Below are positions 49,730 through 59,796 of a stretch of DNA of 64,000 nt, piece by piece. The notes beneath the pieces are model-generated. The model saw only the letters and a list, made by a program, of their open reading frames with translations, was not told where the DNA came from and made no database searches. The stretch is from an uncultured Lachnospiraceae bacterium (GTDB taxonomy: Bacteria > Bacillota > Clostridia > Lachnospirales > Lachnospiraceae): assembly GCA_947243855.1 (NCBI GenBank), contig CAMXIK010000007.1, positions 1 through 64,000 of the forward strand. Direction: 5' to 3'. Within the stretch, counting starts at the first letter, position 1; every line of letters begins with the position of its first letter. The position numbers were made by a program, and so were the translations under genes.

Positions 49730-51888
49730 AAATGAAGAACTCTTTCTTTAATCTCCTGCGTGCGGCCCTGATTCCAGAACTGCGTCCCAATATAACCGCA
49801 GGTACGTCTGGCCACATTCATCTTATTCTGATCCGTGTTGCCGCAGTTGGGGCATTTCCAAACCAGTTTACCGTCCCCATTCTCCACAATCTGCATTTCC
49901 CCGTGGTAATCACAGGCTTGACAGTAATCGCTCTTGGTATTCAATTCCGCGTACATAATATTGTCGTAAATATACTGCATCACCGAAAGTACGGCATCCA
50001 GATTATTTTCCATATTAGGCACTTCCACATAGCTGATGGCCCCGCCGGGCGAAAGCTCTTGGAACTGCGCCTCGAATTTCAGCTTGTCAAAGGCGTTGAT
50101 TTCCTCCGTCACATGCACATGGTAGCTGTTAGTAATATAATTCTTATCCGTCACGCCCTCAATCACGCCGAAACGCTTCTGCAGACATTTCGAAAACTTA
50201 TAAGTGGTAGATTCCAACGGCGTACCATAGAGACTGAAATCAATATTCGTCTCCTCCCGCCATTCATGACAGGCGTTATTTAAATATTGCATCACTTTCA
50301 GGGCAAAAGGCGTTGCTTCCGGGTCCGTATGGCTCTTACCCGTCATATATCGGGTACACTCGCAAAGCCCCGCATAGCCAAGGGAAATCGTTGAATACCC
50401 TCCATAGAGGAGTTTGTCGATCTTCTCCCCTTTCTTAAGCCTTGCCAACGCCCCGTTCTGCCACAAAATCGGCGACACATCCGAGAGCGTTCCCTTCAAC
50501 CGGTTATGCCTCGCCATCAGCGCCCGTTTACACAGATCGAGACGCTCGTCCATAATTTCCCAGAACCGCTCCATATCCCGCCCGGAAGAACAGGCCACGT
50601 CCACCAAATTTAAGGTGACTACCCCCTGATTAAATCTGCCGTAGAACTTTGGCTGATCATTCTCGTCATGATAGACCGTAAGGAAGGAACGGCATCCCAT
50701 GCAGGTATAGCAGTTTCCGTCCTTTAACTGCTTCATGATTTTCTCAGAAATATAATCCGGCACCATACGCTTCGCCGTACACTCCGCCGCCAGCTTTGTC
50801 AAATACCAGTATTTTGTGCCCTCGCGGATGTTATCCTCCTCCAACACGTAAATCAGCTTCGGAAAAGCCGGCGTAATATAAACGCCCTTTTCATTCTTGA
50901 CACCGCGTATCCGCTGATTCAGCATCTCCTCTATGATCATCGCCAGATCGTCCCGAAGCCTGCCCTCCGGCACCTCGTCGATGTACATAAATACCGTAAT
51001 AAAAGGCGCCTGCCCGTTGGTGGTCATAAGGGTGATCACCTGATACTGGATAATCTGCACGCCTTGTTTGATCTCATCCTTCACACGCCGCTCAGCAATA
51101 TCATTGATCTGCTCGTCCGTAGCGGCAATGCCCATCTCCTTCATCTCTTCCCGCACCTTCCTGCGGAACTTTTCGCGGCTCACATTGACAAACGGAGCCA
51201 GATGGGAAAGGGTAATGCTCTGCCCGCCGTACTGACAGCTCGCAATCTGCGCAATACTCTGGGTCGCCACATTACAGGCAGTCGAAAAGCTTTTGGGGGT
51301 ATCAATCATAGTTTCGCTAATTACGGTGCCATTTTGCAGCATGTCCTCCAAATTGACCAGACAGCAGTTATGCATATGCTGGGCAAAATAATCCGCATCA
51401 TGAAAATGAATCACTCCCTGTTCATGGGCCTCCACAATGTCCGGCGCAAGCAGAAAACGCTTTGTGATATCTTTGCTCACTTCTCCCGCCATATAATCCC
51501 TCTGCACACTGTTGACCGTGGGATTTTTATTGGAATTTTCCTGCTTGACCTCCTCGTTATTGCACTCTAAAAGGCTTAAAATCTGTTCATCCGTAGAGTT
51601 TGATTTCCGGACAAGCGCCCTCTTATAGCGATACGTAATGTAATTTCTGGAAATGGTGTAAGCCCGGTATTTCATAAGCTGGTTTTCCACCATATCCTGA
51701 ATCTCTTCCACGCTGGGTGCCCTTCTCATCTCCCCGCAATGGTCGGCTACCACCGAAGCAATCTCGTCGATCTCCGTCTCCGACAGCCGATCTTCCTCCC
51801 TGACGCTGTTATTCGCCTTTTTGATCGCTGCAATAATCTTTTTCAGATCAAAATTGACCTCCACACCGCTTCTCTTAATAATTTTCAT
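49726..51888 (-). CDS. nrdD: Anaerobic ribonucleoside-triphosphate reductase
   Basis: N-terminal ATP-cone; YCQACDYHGEM..WKCPNCGNTD; RRTCGYIGTQFWNQGRTQEIKERV. Confidence 0.97.
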   Translation of the reverse strand: MKIIKRSGVEVNFDLKKIIAAIKKANNSVREEDRLSETEIDEIASVVADHCGEMRRAPSVEEIQDMVENQLMKYRAYTISRNYITYRYKRALVRKSNSTDEQILSLLECNNEEVKQENSNKNPTVNSVQRDYMAGEVSKDITKRFLLAPDIVEAHEQGVIHFHDADYFAQHMHNCCLVNLEDMLQNGTVISETMIDTPKSFSTACNVATQSIAQIASCQYGGQSITLSHLAPFVNVSREKFRRKVREEMKEMGIAATDEQINDIAERRVKDEIKQGVQIIQYQVITLMTTNGQAPFITVFMYIDEVPEGRLRDDLAMIIEEMLNQRIRGVKNEKGVYITPAFPKLIYVLEEDNIREGTKYWYLTKLAAECTAKRMVPDYISEKIMKQLKDGNCYTCMGCRSFLTVYHDENDQPKFYGRFNQGVVTLNLVDVACSSGRDMERFWEIMDERLDLCKRALMARHNRLKGTLSDVSPILWQNGALARLKKGEKIDKLLYGGYSTISLGYAGLCECTRYMTGKSHTDPEATPFALKVMQYLNNACHEWREETNIDFSLYGTPLESTTYKFSKCLQKRFGVIEGVTDKNYITNSYHVHVTEEINAFDKLKFEAQFQELSPGGAISYVEVPNMENNLDAVLSVMQYIYDNIMYAELNTKSDYCQACDYHGEMQIVENGDGKLVWKCPNCGNTDQNKMNVARRTCGYIGTQFWNQGRTQEIKERVLHL

Positions 51889-51923
51889 TCAAATAACGCC
51901 CCCATATCCTCTTCTCTATCAAT

Positions 51924-51973
51924 ACACTACATCATGTATGTCAATCCAACGCTGCGCATACTACATATTGTAT
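51924..51973 (-). promoter_or_regulatory. Tandem putative NrdR boxes upstream of nrdD
   Basis: ACACTACATCATGTAT (51924-51939) and ATACTACATATTGTAT (51958-51973), close to the ACACWATATNTTGTGT-type consensus. Confidence 0.7.
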
Positions 51974-52095
51974 CACGTAAAGATATTATGTCAAGTTGTT
52001 GTGGTATTTATTTTTAGAAAATCTTAAGAAAGATTTTTGATTGACTTAGTCGGTTTATATAATGGAATGTCTTTTCATTTTTCAAAAAAAATCTC

Positions 52096-52124
52096 TTGCC
52101 AAATGATCCGTTCCATCATATAAT
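52096..52124 (+). promoter_or_regulatory. Promoter for tRNA-Thr (TTGCCA-17-TATAAT)
   Basis: TTGCCAAATGATCCGTTCCATCATATAAT. Confidence 0.75.
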
Positions 52125-52144
52125 AGTCATTGTTGTAGGATTAT

Positions 52145-52217
52145 GCTGGAATAGCGCAGTTGGTAGCGCAACTGATTCGTAATCAGTAGGTCGAGGGTTC
52201 GAGTCCCTTTTCCAGCT
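52145..52217 (+). tRNA. tRNA-Thr(CGT)
   Basis: Cloverleaf: acceptor GCTGGAA/TTCCAGC, anticodon arm ACTGA-TTCGTAA-TCAGT, T-loop GGTTCGAGTCC. Confidence 0.95.
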
Positions 52218-52218
52218 T

Positions 52219-52247
52219 AAAAGGCTTCGCAGATGCGAAGCCTTTTT
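52219..52247 (+). terminator. Terminator of tRNA-Thr
   Basis: AAAAGGCTTCGC-agat-GCGAAGCCTTTTT. Confidence 0.9.
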
Positions 52248-52260
52248 CCATATAACGCGC

Positions 52261-53151
52261 TTATCTCATATGCACATCCATCTGCGGAAAAGGAATGCCG
52301 ATCCCGGCTTCCTCCAGCGCATACTTCACCTTCTCGGTAAGACGCCACTTTGTTTCCCAGAACAACTCGTTCGTACTATAGCAGCGCAAATTCAAAACCA
52401 CGCTGCTGTCCCCCAGTTCCTCTACAAACACCAGCTTCTCCTGATCCTGTAAAACGCCGGGATCTTCCTCCAGCACTTTCAAGAGGACTTCCTTGGCCTT
52501 GCGGATATCCGCATCGTAAGAAATCCCCACCTTAATATTCATCCTGCGGTTGTCAACCGTACTCATATTCAAGATATTGCCGTTAGCAAGCGTCCCGTTC
52601 GGCACTACCACCATATGACGATCCGGCGTAATCAGTCTCGTATAAAAGAGCTGTACCTCTTCCACTGTTCCCTCATTACCCGCACTGTCCTTGATGTAAT
52701 CTCCGATCTTAAAAGGATGCAGGAGTAAAATCAGCACGCCCCCTGCAAAGTTGGAAAGGCTTCCCTGTACCGCCAGACCGATCGCCACGCCGGCAGACCC
52801 GACCAAAGCCACTACGCTGGTAGCATCCAGACCAAAGGAGGACGCAATCATGAAGAGCAGCAGCATATAGAGCACCGCCTTGACAAAAGAGTCCAAAAAA
52901 CGGCTCACGCCCACATCCACGCCACGTCTTTCAAAGGATTTTCTAAGAATCCTGCGAATCAGCTTGATCAGTTGTACGCCGACAAAGAACACCACTAGCG
53001 CCAAAAGCACTCTGACCCCCAACCGAATCAACGTATCCGGCAGTTCCTGCAAGTATCGCTCTACCAATCCCACTTGCAGCTCATCCGACGCAATGTATCC
53101 GATCTCCTCAATCTCCGCCTGTATTGCCTGTTCTTCCACGCTTTTCTCCAC
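52261..53151 (-). CDS. MscS-family small-conductance mechanosensitive channel
   Basis: GSAGVAIGLAVQGSLSNFAGGVLILLLHPFKIGDYI; PNGTLANGNILN. Confidence 0.94.
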   Translation of the reverse strand: MEKSVEEQAIQAEIEEIGYIASDELQVGLVERYLQELPDTLIRLGVRVLLALVVFFVGVQLIKLIRRILRKSFERRGVDVGVSRFLDSFVKAVLYMLLLFMIASSFGLDATSVVALVGSAGVAIGLAVQGSLSNFAGGVLILLLHPFKIGDYIKDSAGNEGTVEEVQLFYTRLITPDRHMVVVPNGTLANGNILNMSTVDNRRMNIKVGISYDADIRKAKEVLLKVLEEDPGVLQDQEKLVFVEELGDSSVVLNLRCYSTNELFWETKWRLTEKVKYALEEAGIGIPFPQMDVHMR

Positions 53152-55654
53152 CCTCTGCCTTTTTCTTCGAAACAGCCCTTGATTTCTTTGTCAATTCCTG
53201 CAGCTTTTCTGCGGCTGCCTGCGCCTTCTTTTCCAAAAGTTCCGCCGCTTTCGCGCTCTCTTTTGCCTGCAGGGCCGCTTTCTTTGCCAGTTCCTTTGCC
53301 TCGGCCGCCGCTTTCTTTGCCTGTTCCTTCGCCTCCGCGGCTTCCTGCGCCGTGCGCTCCGCCTCTTCCTTCGCCAAGCGCCTCTCTTCCGCCTCTTTCG
53401 CCAGACGGCGTTCTTCCTCGCGTCTGCGCTCGATCTGTGCCTTCTCTTCCTTTGTATAAGGCGTATAAGAGAAAATACTGATACTCAAAGGCGCGCTCAC
53501 CATATCGATGGCGTAGGGTTTGCCATCCCACTCCGCCTCAATCGTATGACAAATATCCCGGTTCAGGATACCGCTTCCGCCATACGCCGGATCATCGGTG
53601 TTAAAGACCTCCTGATATTTTCCTTCACAAGGAACGCCCACACGAAACTCCTGCCTTGCATCGGCAAAATTCGCCACTACCACCAGCATATCGCCAACAT
53701 CGTCCGTTTTCCTAATATAAGACAACATACAAGCGTTCGGCGTAATACAGTTGATCCACTCAAAACCTTCCCATGAATTGTCTTTTCGGTAGAGTGCCGG
53801 GGAAGACGTATAGAACCGATTCAACGCCGCCACCATCTGGTTCAGCTTCTTGTGATCCTCATTCTCCAAAAGCTCCCATTCAACCGCACGTTTCTCATTA
53901 AATTCGTCGTATTCCCCAATATCCTGCCCCATAAACAGAAGTTTCTTGCCGGGATGGGTCATGTGGTAAGCAAAAGTCAGCCGCAGATTGGCAAACTGCT
54001 TCTCCCGTTCCCCGGGCATCCTGCCAAGGAGCGTACCCTTCCCATGCACCACTTCATCGTGGGATAGCACAAGCATAAATTTCTCGCTGTAGGCGTAAAT
54101 CATGCTGAAAGTCAAATCGTTATGTCTTCCCGACCGGAAGAAGGGATCTGTCGTAATATAGCCCAGATAATCGTTCATAAAGCCCATATTCCACTTTAAG
54201 TCAAAGCCGAGGCCGTCGTCGTCGAGCGCGCCCGTCACCTTCGGCCATGCCGTGGACTCCTCCGCAATCATGAGCACACCGGGATTTCTTTTCTTCATAA
54301 TAGAGTTTAAGTGCTTTAAAAGTTCTACCGCCTCCAGATTTTCATGACCGCCGTAGATATTAGCCACCCACTCCCCATCGTTTTTCCCATAATCCAGATA
54401 GAGCATAGAAGCCACCGCGTCAATGCGGATGCCGTCCGCGTGATACTTCTCCACCCAGTACAGAGCATTGGCAATCAAATAATTGCGCACCTGCGGACGA
54501 CCGTAATTATAGATCAGCGTTCCCCAATGCGGATGAAATCCTTGTCTGGGATCATGATGCTCGTAAAGACAAGTGCCGTCAAAGGAGGAAAGACCGTAAG
54601 TGTCTCTGGGAAAATGCGCGGGCACCCAGTCAAGAATCACACCGATTCCAGCCTTGTGCATTTCATCCATAAAATACATAAAATCCTCCGGCGTGCCATA
54701 ACGCGCGGTTGGCGCATAATAACCAATCACCTGATAGCCCCATGATTCGTCTAAGGGATGCTCCATCACCGGCATCAGTTCAATATGGGTATAGCCCATC
54801 TTCTTCACATAGTCGATCACCTTCGGCGCAAGCTCCCTGTAGGTATAAAATTCCCGGCCATCAGAAGGCTTCTCAAAGGAGCCTAAATAGACTTCATAAA
54901 CGCTCATAGGTTTATCTTCCGCCTGCAAGGCTGCACGTTCCTTCAGCCATTTGCCGTCCTTCCAAGCGAATCCGCTGATATCGCGAACCACAGAAGCGCT
55001 CTCCGGCCGAAGCTGTGCCCCGAAACCATACGGGTCCGCCTTCATAAATACCAGCCCGCTCTTCACCTTAATTTCATATTTATAACAGTCCCCCTCCTTC
55101 ACATCGGGGATGAAGATCTCAAATATACCGGAATCCCAAAGCCGCCTCATCTGATGGGTTCTGCCGTCCCAGCCGTTAAAATCCCCCACCACGCTGACGC
55201 GCAGGGCGTTAGGCGCCCAAACTGCAAAATAAGTTCCCGCTATTCCATCCACAACGCCCAGATGCGCGCCCAGAACATCATAAGCGTTATAATGAATGCC
55301 CGCCTCAAATTTCTCCGTATCCTTCTTCGTTATCTGCGGCGCAAAATTATAAGCGTCACGCACTTTCTTAAGGCTTCCGTTTTCGGCCTCCACCACATAT
55401 TCGTAGGCCGGAATCGTTTTCCCCGGCAAAAGCAGTGCAAAATAGCCCTCCTCGTCGGCTTCCTCCATCCGATAGCTCTTATCCCCCTCTAAAAGCTGGA
55501 GCCGCACGCTTTTCGCTCCGGGCTGGAACGTCTGCACCAGCACGGAACTTCCCGCCACATGCGCGCCCAGAATGTCATGGGGATGATCCGACTCCGAATA
55601 GACGATCTCCTCAATTTGCGCCCAGTTCATCAGCTTATATAATCTTTTATTCAT
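53108..55654 (-). CDS. glgB: 1,4-alpha-glucan branching enzyme with a ~110-aa Lys/Glu/Ala-rich C-terminal extension
   Basis: ILDWVPAHFPRD, DGIRIDAVASMLYLDYG, LVLSHDEVVHGKGTL; tail EKAQIERRREEERRLAKEAEERR... Confidence 0.95.
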   Translation of the reverse strand: MNKRLYKLMNWAQIEEIVYSESDHPHDILGAHVAGSSVLVQTFQPGAKSVRLQLLEGDKSYRMEEADEEGYFALLLPGKTIPAYEYVVEAENGSLKKVRDAYNFAPQITKKDTEKFEAGIHYNAYDVLGAHLGVVDGIAGTYFAVWAPNALRVSVVGDFNGWDGRTHQMRRLWDSGIFEIFIPDVKEGDCYKYEIKVKSGLVFMKADPYGFGAQLRPESASVVRDISGFAWKDGKWLKERAALQAEDKPMSVYEVYLGSFEKPSDGREFYTYRELAPKVIDYVKKMGYTHIELMPVMEHPLDESWGYQVIGYYAPTARYGTPEDFMYFMDEMHKAGIGVILDWVPAHFPRDTYGLSSFDGTCLYEHHDPRQGFHPHWGTLIYNYGRPQVRNYLIANALYWVEKYHADGIRIDAVASMLYLDYGKNDGEWVANIYGGHENLEAVELLKHLNSIMKKRNPGVLMIAEESTAWPKVTGALDDDGLGFDLKWNMGFMNDYLGYITTDPFFRSGRHNDLTFSMIYAYSEKFMLVLSHDEVVHGKGTLLGRMPGEREKQFANLRLTFAYHMTHPGKKLLFMGQDIGEYDEFNEKRAVEWELLENEDHKKLNQMVAALNRFYTSSPALYRKDNSWEGFEWINCITPNACMLSYIRKTDDVGDMLVVVANFADARQEFRVGVPCEGKYQEVFNTDDPAYGGSGILNRDICHTIEAEWDGKPYAIDMVSAPLSISIFSYTPYTKEEKAQIERRREEERRLAKEAEERRLAKEEAERTAQEAAEAKEQAKKAAAEAKELAKKAALQAKESAKAAELLEKKAQAAAEKLQELTKKSRAVSKKKAEGGEKRGRTGNTGGD

Positions 55655-55680
55655 CCGCAGTTCCTCTGCCTTTCTATAAT

Positions 55681-56925
55681 TTATATTCTTTCAATCCGGT
55701 GGATCAGCAGGCCGCTTCTCAGCTTTGGCTCAAACCATGTAGATTTCGGAGGCATCAGCTTTCCCGCATCCGAGACGGCAAAAAGCTCGTGAATATCCGT
55801 GGGAAACATGGCAAAAGCCACCTTAGCATCCGTATGAACCCGCCGTTCCAGTTCCTTAAGGCCTCTGATCCCGCCCACAAAATCTATCCGGGTATCCACC
55901 TTCGGGTCCATAATGCCAAAAACCGGTTCTAACACATATTTTTGTAAAACCGCCACATCCAGATCCTCCACCGGATCTCCTGTATAACAATCGTTATTGA
56001 TAACAAGACGATACCAGTCACCCTGATAATACATGCCGATCTCGCCTTTTCGTTTCGGATGATAGGGTTCTTTTCCCTGCTTTTCCACCGCGAAAGACCG
56101 GGCGATTTTCTCCAAAAACGTACTCTCGTCAAAGTTCTTTTCCGGCTTCACCACCCGGTTATAATCCATAATCATGAGCTGATCGTCTGGAAACAACACG
56201 GAAAGGAAATAATTAAACTCCTCTTTTCCTGTATAACCCGGGAAGGCCGTCCGCCTTTTTTGGGAGACACGCACCGCCGACGCGCACCTATGATGCCCAT
56301 CCGCGATATAAATTTCGCCTACCTTGGAAAAAGCCTCCTGAATCCGCCGCACGGCCTCTTCCTCGTCAATGACCCAAAGCCTGTGCGTGATGCCGTCCGT
56401 GGCCGTAAAATCATAAACCGGCTCGCCCGCCATCGCACGTTTTACCTCCCGCTCAATTTCCTCTCTTCTGCGGTATGCCAAAAAAATCGGCCCAGTCTGG
56501 GCGCTGCAGACATCCACATGACGGATACGGTCAGCCTCCTTGTCGGCGCGGGTATTCTCGTGCTTCTTAATCACCTGTTTCTCATAATCGTCCACCGAAG
56601 CGCAGGCGCCGATGCCCACTTGGGATCTGCCCTCCATCACAAGTTCATAGACATAATATGCCGCTTTGGACTCCTGTATGAAAAGCCCCTCCTCTATCAT
56701 CTGGTCAAGCATTTCCCTTGCCTTTTCATACACTTCGGGCGCATACATATCGTAGTCTGCCGCAAATTGCGTCTCCGGCCTGTCTATCCGAAGAAAGCTA
56801 TAGCCGTCCCCCTTCACAGCCTCCCTCGCCTCTTCCCTGCTGTAAACATCATACGGGAGCGCCGCGATTTTCTCTGCAAGGTCAGCCCTTGGCCGGACCG
56901 CCTGAAATGGAATAATATTCGCCAT
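55681..56925 (-). CDS. DUF1015-family protein
   Basis: IIPFQAVRPRADLAEKIAALPYDVYSREEA; IADGHHRCASAVRV. Confidence 0.88.
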   Translation of the reverse strand: MANIIPFQAVRPRADLAEKIAALPYDVYSREEAREAVKGDGYSFLRIDRPETQFAADYDMYAPEVYEKAREMLDQMIEEGLFIQESKAAYYVYELVMEGRSQVGIGACASVDDYEKQVIKKHENTRADKEADRIRHVDVCSAQTGPIFLAYRRREEIEREVKRAMAGEPVYDFTATDGITHRLWVIDEEEAVRRIQEAFSKVGEIYIADGHHRCASAVRVSQKRRTAFPGYTGKEEFNYFLSVLFPDDQLMIMDYNRVVKPEKNFDESTFLEKIARSFAVEKQGKEPYHPKRKGEIGMYYQGDWYRLVINNDCYTGDPVEDLDVAVLQKYVLEPVFGIMDPKVDTRIDFVGGIRGLKELERRVHTDAKVAFAMFPTDIHELFAVSDAGKLMPPKSTWFEPKLRSGLLIHRIERI

Positions 56926-57044
56926 AAGTAATCCCTTCCTCCCGCCTGCGCAGGACGTATGTATTTATTTTAACAAATTCCACTGTGCACCACAAGAACT
57001 TTGTGCTATGATTATAACGATCAAAAAAGAAAGGAAGTGCAGAC

Positions 57045-57329
57045 ATGACAGCAGACGAACAAAAAATTCTCGATAAAATTAACGCTTACGCGGAAACAGC
57101 TTTAGCAGACATCGATCCCCAGAAAACCCGAATTTCTTTTCAGTTGGAGGCTTTGAAACCCGTTATGGAGGAAATCGCAAAAGAAACGGGCAAATCTGTG
57201 GAGGATATCTTCATCCTTTACATGGATCTGGCCAGCGAAGCCGCCGTGGAGGCGGACAAAAAACTCCAAGCCGCCCTTGACGACGAGGAGGGAGCCGACT
57301 TTTCCTCTATTGCAAACCGGCTGAATTAA
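57045..57329 (+). CDS. Small conserved hypothetical protein
   Basis: Intact 94-aa ORF with RBS GAAAGGAAG; terminator follows. Confidence 0.65.
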   Translation: MTADEQKILDKINAYAETALADIDPQKTRISFQLEALKPVMEEIAKETGKSVEDIFILYMDLASEAAVEADKKLQAALDDEEGADFSSIANRLN

Positions 57330-57353
57330 TGATATTTGTAAGAAGCGCATAAG

Positions 57354-57383
57354 AAGGCCCGTCGGAAATCTCCCGGCGGGCCT
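57354..57383. terminator. Terminator between convergent genes
   Basis: AAGGCCCGtCGG...CCgGCGGGCCTT. Confidence 0.75.
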
Positions 57384-57407
57384 TTCATTATTCCATGCAA
57401 ACGCTTG

Positions 57408-58577
57408 TTATTTTACAACCCTCACGCGGAACACCCCGTCTATCGACTGGAGTTTTTCGATAATCTCCTTGGAAGCGGGCTGCTCGATATCCAGCATGGT
57501 GTAAGCCACCTCTCCCCTTGACTTGTTCGTCATATCGGAGATATTGATATTGTTGTCGCCAAAGCAGGCGGTAAACTTCGTGATCATGTTGGCGATATTC
57601 TTGTGGAAAATCGCCACACGGCCTGCCTGTTCGCAAATGCCCATATCGCACTTCGGATAGTTTACGCTGTTGGCAATATTACCGTTTTCCAGATAATTTT
57701 TCAATTCCTTGACCGCCATCACCGCACAATTATCCTCAGACTCCTCCGTGGACGCGCCAAGGTGCGGAATCACAATACATCCTTCCTGCCCCGCCGTCGT
57801 GGCATTCGGGAAATCGGACACATATTTTCTCACCTTTCCAGCCTTAATGCTCTCCAAAACTGCTTTCTCGTCCACGAGAAGATCCCTTGCAAAGTTTAAG
57901 AGAATGACGCCATCCTTCATCTGGTCAAGCGCTTCTTTATTAATCATACCCTTGGTGGCATCCATCAACGGCACGTGGATGGTGATGATATCGCACTCCT
58001 GATAGATATCCTCTACATGAATCACATGCTTAACATCGCGGCTTAAATTCCATGCCGCATCCACGGAAACATAGGGATCATAGCCGTAAACTTCCATACC
58101 GAGGTGTTTTGCCACATTGGCCACCCTGACGCCGATCGCGCCAAGACCGATAATGCCCAGCTTCTTGCCCTCGATCTCCGTACCCGCAAAATTCTTCTTG
58201 GCTTTCTCGGCATTCTTGCCTACGTTCTCATCCGTCTGGTTCTCTTTCACCCACTCGATACCGCCCACAACGTCGCGGGAAGCCAGAAGCATACCTGCAA
58301 TGACAAGCTCCTTCACGCCGTTCGCGTTGGCGCCGGGGGTATTGAACACCACGATGCCCTTCTCTGCGCACTTGTCGAGGGGAATATTATTGACGCCAGC
58401 CCCCGCCCTCGCGATTGCCAAAAGGTTTTCGGGCAGCTCCATATCGTGCATGACGGCGCTTCTTACCAGAATGCCGTCCGCCTCCTCGATTTTCTCCGTC
58501 TTTTCATACTGATCGCTGAATTTCTCCAATCCCACCTGCGCAATGGGATTCAAACAATGATACTTAAACATTTGCAT
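57408..58577 (-). CDS. serA: D-3-phosphoglycerate dehydrogenase
   Basis: NAD-binding GKKLGIIGLGAIGVRVANVAKHLGMEVYGYDPY; C-terminal ACT-like domain. Confidence 0.94.
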   Translation of the reverse strand: MQMFKYHCLNPIAQVGLEKFSDQYEKTEKIEEADGILVRSAVMHDMELPENLLAIARAGAGVNNIPLDKCAEKGIVVFNTPGANANGVKELVIAGMLLASRDVVGGIEWVKENQTDENVGKNAEKAKKNFAGTEIEGKKLGIIGLGAIGVRVANVAKHLGMEVYGYDPYVSVDAAWNLSRDVKHVIHVEDIYQECDIITIHVPLMDATKGMINKEALDQMKDGVILLNFARDLLVDEKAVLESIKAGKVRKYVSDFPNATTAGQEGCIVIPHLGASTEESEDNCAVMAVKELKNYLENGNIANSVNYPKCDMGICEQAGRVAIFHKNIANMITKFTACFGDNNINISDMTNKSRGEVAYTMLDIEQPASKEIIEKLQSIDGVFRVRVVK

Positions 58578-58629
58578 TGCCTTCCTTTACTCGTTTATTA
58601 AATCACATATGTTATTATAATAATGCCGT

Positions 58630-59712
58630 TCAGGCGTTTTCTTTTTCGAAATCTCTCATAAAGGCAACCAGCTTCTCCACGCCTTCCACTGGCATCGCGT
58701 TATAGATGCTGGCGCGCATACCGCCTACGGTTCTGTGGCCTTTCAGATTCACAAATCCGGCCGCCGTCGCTTCCTTGATAAACTTAGCGTCCGTCTCCTC
58801 GTTTCCTGTCACAAAAGGTACGTTCATCAGGGAGCGGTCTTCTTTTCTCACCGTGCCCTTAAACAGACTGCTCTCATCCAAGAAATCATAAAGAATTTTG
58901 GCCTTCTTCTCGTTTAAAGCCTTCATGGCTTCCAAACCGCCGTTTTTCAACAGCCACTTGAACACCTTGCCGCAGATATAAATACCGTAGCAGGGCGGCG
59001 TATTGTAAAGCGAATCGTTATCCGCATGCACTTTAAACTTCATCATGGTAGGCGTACCTGGCAGCGTCTCCTCTGTCAAAAGATCCTCCCTGATAATCAC
59101 CACCTGCGTGCCCGCTGGGCCTACATTTTTCTGCACGCCCGCATAGATCAAACCGTATTTGGTCACATCCATGGGCTCTGACAAAAAGCAGGAAGACACG
59201 TCGGAAACCAGAATCTTTCCCTTGGTGTTCGGCAGCGTATGGTATTTGGTGCCATAGATCGTATTGTTCTCACAAATATAAACATAATCCATATCATCCG
59301 TTATGGGAAGATCAGAACAATCCGGAATGTAAGAAAACGTCTCATCCGCAGAGGACGCAAGCTCCACCGCTTCCCCGTAAATCTTTGCCTCGGCAAACGC
59401 CTTCTTTGCCCACTGGCCGGTCAGGATATAACCCGCCTTGCGGTTCTTCATCAGATTCATCGGCACGGACGCAAACAAAAGACTGGCGCCGCCCTGTAAA
59501 AACAATACCTTATAGTTATCCGGAATGTTTAAAAGCGTGCGAAGATCCGCTTCCGCCTCCTTAATGATCGTGTCATACACCTTCGACCGATGGCTCATCT
59601 CCATGACCGACATTCCCGATCCCTTGTAATCGAGCATTTCTTCCGCAGCTTCCTTCAACACTTCTTCCGGCAAAACCGCGGGACCCGCTGAAAAATTATA
59701 GACTCTGGACAC
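58630..59712 (-). CDS. serC: Phosphoserine aminotransferase
   Basis: VYNFSAGPAVLPEEVLKEAAEEMLDYKGSGMSVMEMSHRS; GTG start with upstream GGGAGGAGA. Confidence 0.96.
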   Translation of the reverse strand: MSRVYNFSAGPAVLPEEVLKEAAEEMLDYKGSGMSVMEMSHRSKVYDTIIKEAEADLRTLLNIPDNYKVLFLQGGASLLFASVPMNLMKNRKAGYILTGQWAKKAFAEAKIYGEAVELASSADETFSYIPDCSDLPITDDMDYVYICENNTIYGTKYHTLPNTKGKILVSDVSSCFLSEPMDVTKYGLIYAGVQKNVGPAGTQVVIIREDLLTEETLPGTPTMMKFKVHADNDSLYNTPPCYGIYICGKVFKWLLKNGGLEAMKALNEKKAKILYDFLDESSLFKGTVRKEDRSLMNVPFVTGNEETDAKFIKEATAAGFVNLKGHRTVGGMRASIYNAMPVEGVEKLVAFMRDFEKENA

Positions 59713-59796
59713 TGTTATCTCCTCCCGTTTTTCCTCGTTTCCATTTTCAAAAACCAAAGTTCATTTTACGCTTTTCGCGCGCTTTCGTCAATTACT

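Noticed and set aside
53061-53531. Overlapping repetitive ORFs (156, 135 and 111 aa) in the GlgB tail region
   Set aside because: Alternate-frame translations of the repetitive K/E/A-coding tail; no independent start or family signal.
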